Shown piece by piece: positions 59,090 to 64,000 of a stretch of DNA of 64,000 nucleotides. Location: the NCBI GenBank assembly GCA_014871385.1, contig CM026426.1:37573918-37637917 (forward strand), in the 5' to 3' direction. The first letter of the stretch is position 1, and the number at the start of each line of letters is the position of its first letter. The stretch is from Ceratodon purpureus (Eukaryota; Streptophyta; Bryopsida; Pseudoditrichales; Ditrichaceae). The notes beneath the pieces were generated by a model. That model ran no database searches. It was given only the letters and a program-made list of their open reading frames with translations, and was not told the origin of the DNA. The position numbers and the translations under genes were made by a program.

Positions 59090-61080
59090 TAAGCGGTAGC
59101 TAAAAGTGTAGTTGAAGTAAAGAATATAGGAACTTTGTGCTTTAAGCTAGAAGATACCTTGTGTTTTTATCAGAATTAAAAATTACAACTTTTTCTTAAG
59201 AAAAACTTCCTAAGCAAGTGGTTGTACATTCCTTGAAGGTGTCACTCACGACACAAAAAATATGTTGAGATTAAATAAACAAAAACAAGTTTACAAGCCA
59301 TGAAAGGGCCTTACAGGGCTGCATAGCTTAGAAGGTAAATACAAAAAGTCCCCAAAAATTCTCTACAGATTCTCTTCAAACCTAGATCATGATCACAAAC
59401 CGTACAGGTTCAGATTCAACCTTCACACCAATGGACGTGTGGAGAGTGGAGAAGCCTGCGCTAAGTACCTGCTCTCATCACTTGTTATGTTGCAAAGCAA
59501 ACTGTCTACATCATCTAATATCCAAACAGTGCTCCACAAGTGTGGATAGGCATGTCATTGTTCTGTTACCTGATGCAGGTTGAAGGCCGTAGGGTTTGGG
59601 TAATCGAATGAGGGTTATAGAATACAAATTATAGTCTTTGAATATGAGATTCTACAGAAATGGTTGGATTTAGAAATGATCAATAAATAATCTATGTTTT
59701 AGAAGCTGAACTCTTCAATGCTACTAGATTATGGTCTAAATTTGAATATTTTGTTATCAAAATTTATTGAAATGGGAAAAAAGACGTAGATAATTTTAAG
59801 GTGGTCATTTTATTTTATTTTAATTTTTTTTCTCATTATTCAATTTCTGACTTTATTTTTGCGAGATCAACTATGAACTAAAGTCAATGCAAGTTTTGCT
59901 TGGGTAGAATTTCACATACTCTATTTATACTAATCTTAGTATATTATCCACTTTTCACACCAAATTTAGGCATTGGATAAGATAATTTACTATGCAGTTC
60001 TTTATATTTAAACAACATTTTTAAATTGAGGCGGTTTTTAATATCAGGGAATTTTTATAGGTTTCTATACATCCAATATGGATCTTTGATCACGTCTTAT
60101 TCATGTAATCTATAATCATTCTTCAAACATTTTAGCACCTCTGCAAAAGCAAACCGTCGATTGTTGGATTCTTGGGAAGAATTATTTTCAAATGAGTTCT
60201 AAACTAACTTCTTTAACGAAATTGGAATCATTTTGTCAAAGTGCTGTAAACCCAACCCAAAGAGAACTCGCAACTCATATATGCTAACAATTAAATGGTC
60301 ATCTCTCCTTTAAAAAAACGAATAAATCATTACGAATACCAACAACCAATGATTTGGGAGAAGATGAAGAATGACCTTACTTTGTAAAACATTGAAACGT
60401 CTAAACTAATATCTTCAACTATTACAAACTATTAGAAGCTTGAACTTGACTTTTGTTTAAAGGAATGATTAGTTCACTTTAAAGTTTCTTTGCTTATTTC
60501 TTATTTACACCATCCATCCATTCAGTCCTTTCTTTTCGTTGGATTTATTTTCTCTGCTTCACTTTTTTCTCCAATCTTACTTTTCCGATTTCTTTCTTTT
60601 GAGTCTCTTTTAAGGGGAAAGTAGTTCAGTTTTTGGCTTCCTTTAAGCTTTTGTTTTCCGGTTTTTTAATACTATCTCTTCTCTTAATATATTTTATATA
60701 TATCTTCAATTTTTTCCCTTCTTATTATATTTTTCTCTTACACCCTCTTAGGGTTCTCTAAATTTATATGTTTTCAATTCTTGAAATAAGGGATCAAGTT
60801 GGTGGGCAAATATTTTGAGCATTAGATCCTCAATAGCTACTCCTCATAGAAGTCTACTGTCCCTATGTCCAACTCATGTACCCCGCAACATCAACATCTC
60901 GAATACAAACCACCTAAACTACTTAATGAAATGTGACATGCTTGTGTTTTGTTTAACCACTTAATGGCTCCATCGGATTTTACGACTAAAGCATCTCACG
61001 CCTGAACTATCAATTCAAGCCAAGCTACCGTATCAATTTGCGAGGATGAATCGTACCTTTGCAACTTAGAGAACCACTTT
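59090..61080. other. AT-rich, no gene; internal region of the LTR remnant not recognisable
   Basis: If the primer-binding site belongs to an element, gag-pol should start here, but no frame exceeds 64 codons. The element is truncated, non-autonomous or very old. Confidence 0.45.
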
Positions 61081-61307
61081 CAAACCTCTAGAACTTGGCA
61101 GACGATGTTGCATGCATCTCTTGTTTGCTCTCGCGATTGTTGCAGCTTCTTGGAGCTTCAGGTTTGCGTTGTGCTCGTTCTTCCTGCCGTCGACATTTGT
61201 GCTGCCACAAAGTGTTGCTACTGCGTGTCGAGGTTCGATTTCCTTAGTTGCTTTTAACACTCTGCGTGGACTTTGTTCAGGAAGGGTCAGAGGAAACCTC
61301 AAGCAAC

Positions 61308-61823
61308 ATGGTGAGTCAGAAGCGCCGCAAGTCCGCGCCCGGCAGCCCGTCCACGCCGAAACCCCGAAGCACGCCTACGCCCGAAGACGACGGAGATGTC
61401 AGCTGCGGCGACGATGATGTGACCCAACTTGCTGCGGTGTATGCTTGGGCCAGCTCCAAGTTCGATTCTCCATTCGACCTCGCGGGAATCCCGGATGCGT
61501 TGCAGGATAGGTTGGTTGCAGCGGCGCCTGTGCTACGCGGCCGCTTTGCAGAGTACGACCATGTCTTCTTCCGCGACATTGTGGGCCTCTGCGACCAGGG
61601 TCCAATGGTGGACGCTGTCTGCAAAGTCTACCGGTAGATCACGGAGGCAGCAGTCAAGCAAGTGTAGAGAGTCGGTGCGCAGCCAAATAGATTCGAGGTG
61701 GCGAACTGCACCGACAAGGAGCAAGCAGAGAAGTTTCTACAGTTTAACTACAAGGTTTACGGAAATTGTCCCGACAACTTCTACTTTGCTATGCGGTTTT
61801 TGAAAGCAGCTTTCGCGACCTTT
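61308..61823 (+). pseudogene. uncharacterised AP/GLC plus RING family, copy 3, truncated by an LTR element
   Basis: Begins MVSQKRRKS, with Ser/Pro-rich and acidic segments as in copy 2, then SPFDLAGIPDALQDRLVAAA, GRFAEYDHVFFRDIVGLCDQ, RFEVANCTDKEQAEKF and FYFAMRFLKAAFATF. It aligns with copy 2 over its whole length. In-frame TAG codons at 61635-61637 and 61665-61667; the second replaces the Trp of KIWRVG in copy 2 (TGG to TAG). The sequence stops abruptly after AFATF because the LTR starts at 61824; the linker and RING parts are missing. An open frame continues upstream to 61248. Confidence 0.7.
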
Positions 61824-62429
61824 TGTTAAAGGGTGATTAAGCTTCACCCTTAAAAAGCTAGGTTACTTCTACTAAGTCCAATGGAATCTAAAAAAATTGT
61901 AATACTGATCCTTCTTCTTCTACTAGTACTGCTCTGATTCTAATAACACCAGTATCCTACTTCCTACTCCTCGTCAGATCATCAATGCAAAGCCTTTCCA
62001 TTCAATTCACCTCCTAACCCTAACATCCAAGACTCCAATTAGATCTGTAAATTCAATGGACCTTTACTCATTACTCCCCCACCAAGTACAATCATACTGC
62101 TCCACAATCCTGATCCACAGCAGTATCATCTCCCCCTCCTACCTCCTAACCCCTCCTAACACACTACCATACCTCTGAAAACTCAAGAGGCTGAGAGAGA
62201 GTGAGAGCCGCCATGCTCTCACTCCTCACTACCCCCCAAACCCTAGCTGTCATCCTCCTATGTCCATTTTTCATCCAGTTCAGAATTACATCTGACTGTC
62301 AAAACTTCATCCAAAACGCAGTGACTAGTAACTGGACAGTAACTAACTATTTTACTGCTCCGGGCAGTTTTACTGTTCCTGCTCCTACAGTACTGCTCCT
62401 AGTAAAAACGGTGTAAAATCCCTTTAACA
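61824..62429 (-). repeat. long terminal repeat (3' LTR, minus orientation)
   Basis: On the minus strand it starts TGTTAAAGGG (62429-62420) and ends CCCTTTAACA (61833-61824): TG...CA with 10-bp inverted termini, 606 bp. A polypurine tract precedes it and a gene fragment is cut exactly at its outer border. Near the 61.83 kb end AAGGGTGATTAAGCTTCACCC forms a small hairpin. A matching LTR should lie right of the window. Confidence 0.8.
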
Positions 62430-62449
62430 TTATCCCCCTTTTAGTCTGC
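62430..62449 (-). other. polypurine tract of the LTR element
   Basis: Minus-strand AAAAGGGGGATAA directly abuts the TG start of the LTR: the plus-strand priming site of reverse transcription. Confidence 0.7.
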
Positions 62450-62575
62450 ATCTGCCCTCAGATGCTCTGGTTCCTAGTTTTATGTAGTTAACCAAAAATA
62501 AAAAAGGGAATAAAAATGATTTCTAAGAAAGGGTCCTTCTACTGGTCCTACCAGTACTCTTTCTATAATCTACTC

Positions 62576-64000
62576 CTAGCGACTATTTGGTGCGGTCTTC
62601 ATGATGTCCTGGCCCTGTTCGCCTAGTGTCATCTCGGGCTCGAAAACTGCTACTGGTCCGGGTACGGTTCGAGTCGCCACTGGTCCTATTGGAACTGGTG
62701 CCGAAACTAGTCCAGGGGCTGAGGAGGTAGAAAGCAGATCTGGTCCCAACTGTCTCAAACCTGGTCTTGACTCCTCCATTACTGGTACTGCTACCCCAGT
62801 ATGTATCAATGCCTCCTGCTGACCACCTTCATCCTCCACCATTCCCTGCTCCTCATCAGACCAGTACACGAAAGTAGGATAAGCTTCAGCGAACCTCACC
62901 AAATACCTCTTTTGGCGTTCCTGGTCCTCATTGTAGGCTTTGATTTCCTCCCCGACCTGTTTCTTGGTGTTAGCCAAGATGTGTCGCTGGAGCCCTCGGC
63001 TGGCTGGTGTGGCACTGCTGTTGGCCACCTCTAGTTGGCGCTTCAGCTCCTGATTCTCAAGGGCCAGCCGATCGAATCCTCGAAGGCGAGCACTGGTGGC
63101 CATCTCCAACTCTATTCGACGCTTCTTGACTTCCTCCAGTTCTCCTCTTCGGGCTGCTCGCGTGGTCTTCTCCTGCTGCTGTGCTCTAGTTAGGGCAGAT
63201 AACCGTCCTTGGGTGTCTGCCCATACGGTTTTGAGTGTCGAGAGTTCCAGGGCTGTAGACTGTAAGGTTTCCCTTAACTCCTTGATCTTCCCTTCCAGTT
63301 CCTGATTGACAACCCGCAACGAATCATACGATGGCTGCCTCTCCTCTTGCTTCTGCTGCTGCAGCCTGATGCGGGCTGTCTTTGCCAGGACCTGCTGCAG
63401 TTGTTCCATCACCTGTCCCAACCCTCCGGCTATCCCATTAGTATCTTCCCCAGTAGACTTAAAAGTCCTTCCAAGGTTACGGGGGGTCAATGCCGCTGTG
63501 GGTTTGCCCTGCTGTTTCTTCAGTGTCGATTCTTCCCTTGGGACCTCCTGCTCCTGCTCTTGTGCTCTCTGCTTGACTTGGGTAGGTGAAGCTCGCCGGG
63601 CCTCTGGCTGTGGTGCTGTCCGTAACTTTAGTAGGACCCTAAAGACTTCCACCGGAGTATCCCTTGGCTGTACCTGTTTTGCCGTCTTGGCCTTCTTCCT
63701 GCCCCTCGTGACTGGTGTCCTTCTGTCGTCCGAGTTGATTGCTCCTCTCTCCACTTCCTCTGCTTCCTCGGAATCTAAGGATTCTGAGGAGCAGTCTTTG
63801 TACTTGGGCCGCTGCTCCTGCTTCCTTAATCTCTTTAGCGTTGCTCCCTGCCCTCTTGGTGTTTGCTGTTGGTGTTGCTTCCCTTTCTTCTTCCCTAGGG
63901 CGATTCTTTGCTGGCCAGAAGAGGAGGATGACTGATGTTCTGCTTCGGCTCCTGGTCTCCCTCCCTCCTTAGTTACCTTCTGGTCCAGTACCCCCTTGGT
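62576..64000 (-). CDS. gag-like/coiled-coil ORF of the LTR element, 5' truncated by the window
   Basis: The frame is open from the window edge (474 codons visible). The N-terminal half is very basic (GKKKGKQHQQQ, GRKKAKTAK). A long coiled coil follows (about 63400-62990: NQELEGKIKELRETLQSTAL, ELEEVKKRRIELEMATSARL), then AYPTFVYWSDEEQGMVEDE and a Pro/Val-rich tail. It lies between the window edge and the polypurine tract in the element's sense. No CCHC zinc knuckle and no protease, RT, RNase H or integrase is visible. With no pol between it and the 3' LTR, the element is probably non-autonomous (TR-GAG type), or this is an extra 3' ORF. The assignment as gag is inference from position. Confidence 0.5.
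   Translation of the reverse strand, partial: TKGVLDQKVTKEGGRPGAEAEHQSSSSSGQQRIALGKKKGKQHQQQTPRGQGATLKRLRKQEQRPKYKDCSSESLDSEEAEEVERGAINSDDRRTPVTRGRKKAKTAKQVQPRDTPVEVFRVLLKLRTAPQPEARRASPTQVKQRAQEQEQEVPREESTLKKQQGKPTAALTPRNLGRTFKSTGEDTNGIAGGLGQVMEQLQQVLAKTARIRLQQQKQEERQPSYDSLRVVNQELEGKIKELRETLQSTALELSTLKTVWADTQGRLSALTRAQQQEKTTRAARRGELEEVKKRRIELEMATSARLRGFDRLALENQELKRQLEVANSSATPASRGLQRHILANTKKQVGEEIKAYNEDQERQKRYLVRFAEAYPTFVYWSDEEQGMVEDEGGQQEALIHTGVAVPVMEESRPGLRQLGPDLLSTSSAPGLVSAPVPIGPVATRTVPGPVAVFEPEMTLGEQGQDIMKTAPNSR

Noticed and set aside
375..61667. Alternative genetic code or U-to-C RNA editing to explain in-frame stops
   Set aside because: All three stop codons are involved, intact genes in the same window (MULE, methyltransferase-like) use ordinary terminal stops and have no internal ones, and stop-removing editing is known from plant organelles, not nuclear genes. 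Mutational decay is simpler; cDNA would test it.

Overview
This is nuclear DNA of a plant-lineage eukaryote. Genes are split by short GT-AG introns (GTAAGT-type donors), the background is AT-rich, and almost everything recognisable is a plant-type transposable element: CACTA/En-Spm, MULE (Mutator-like), hAT, LTR elements, MITE-like elements and a Stowaway-like terminus. I would guess a bryophyte, charophyte alga or lycophyte rather than a flowering plant, but the sequence alone does not settle this. There is no rRNA gene, complete tRNA gene, CRISPR array or bacterial operon.

Layout. 0-1.3 kb: decayed hAT transposase with a BED-like finger and a DUF659-like core. 1.5-3.1 kb: CpG-rich islands built from degenerate GGGCGCGAGC words, which return at 20.1-20.6 and 21.5-21.8 kb. 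3.5-8.2 kb: two decayed minus-strand genes, one with a RING-like finger and one with a coiled coil. 9.8-18.7 kb: CACTA-type locus with a Tnp2-like transposase (minus, four exons), a 129-aa ORF and a divergent TnpA-like gene (plus, three exons). 19.9-21.9 kb: nested small repeats and terminal-repeat fragments. 24.6-26.8 kb: an unrecognised decayed gene interrupted by a 726-bp MITE-like element with near-perfect terminal inverted repeats. 27.4-29.1 kb: degenerate repeats.

29.2-46.7 kb is the most unusual part. Two related repeats in inverted orientation frame about 17.5 kb. Inside lies a 14-exon minus-strand gene whose introns I could phase throughout (1479 codons plus stop). It has three RNA-polymerase-II-CTD-like heptads, a ParB-like GNHRLAAW motif and a C-terminal adenine/cytosine amino-methyltransferase-like SAM domain. 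A 26-copy 171-bp tandem array sits in its second intron. The divergent neighbour is an intact two-exon MULE transposase with a WRKY/GCM-like N-terminal finger and a C-terminal SWIM finger. This may be a large MULE-type element carrying a DNA-modification cargo.

47.6-61.8 kb: three decayed copies of one uncharacterised family, with a conserved N-terminal module in all three and a RING-like C-terminus in two (the third is cut short). The middle copy sits between two inverted arms of about 1.3-1.4 kb. The third copy is cut by an LTR element (LTR 61,824-62,429, with polypurine tract) whose gag-like ORF runs off the right edge. A separate LTR remnant at about 59.05 kb ends in an Asp-tRNA-type primer-binding site.

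A recurring feature is genes that keep one reading frame through isolated in-frame stops, nearly all explicable as C-to-T or G-to-A changes. This suggests decay of methylated DNA. The MULE and methyltransferase-like genes lack such stops and look the youngest or best preserved.
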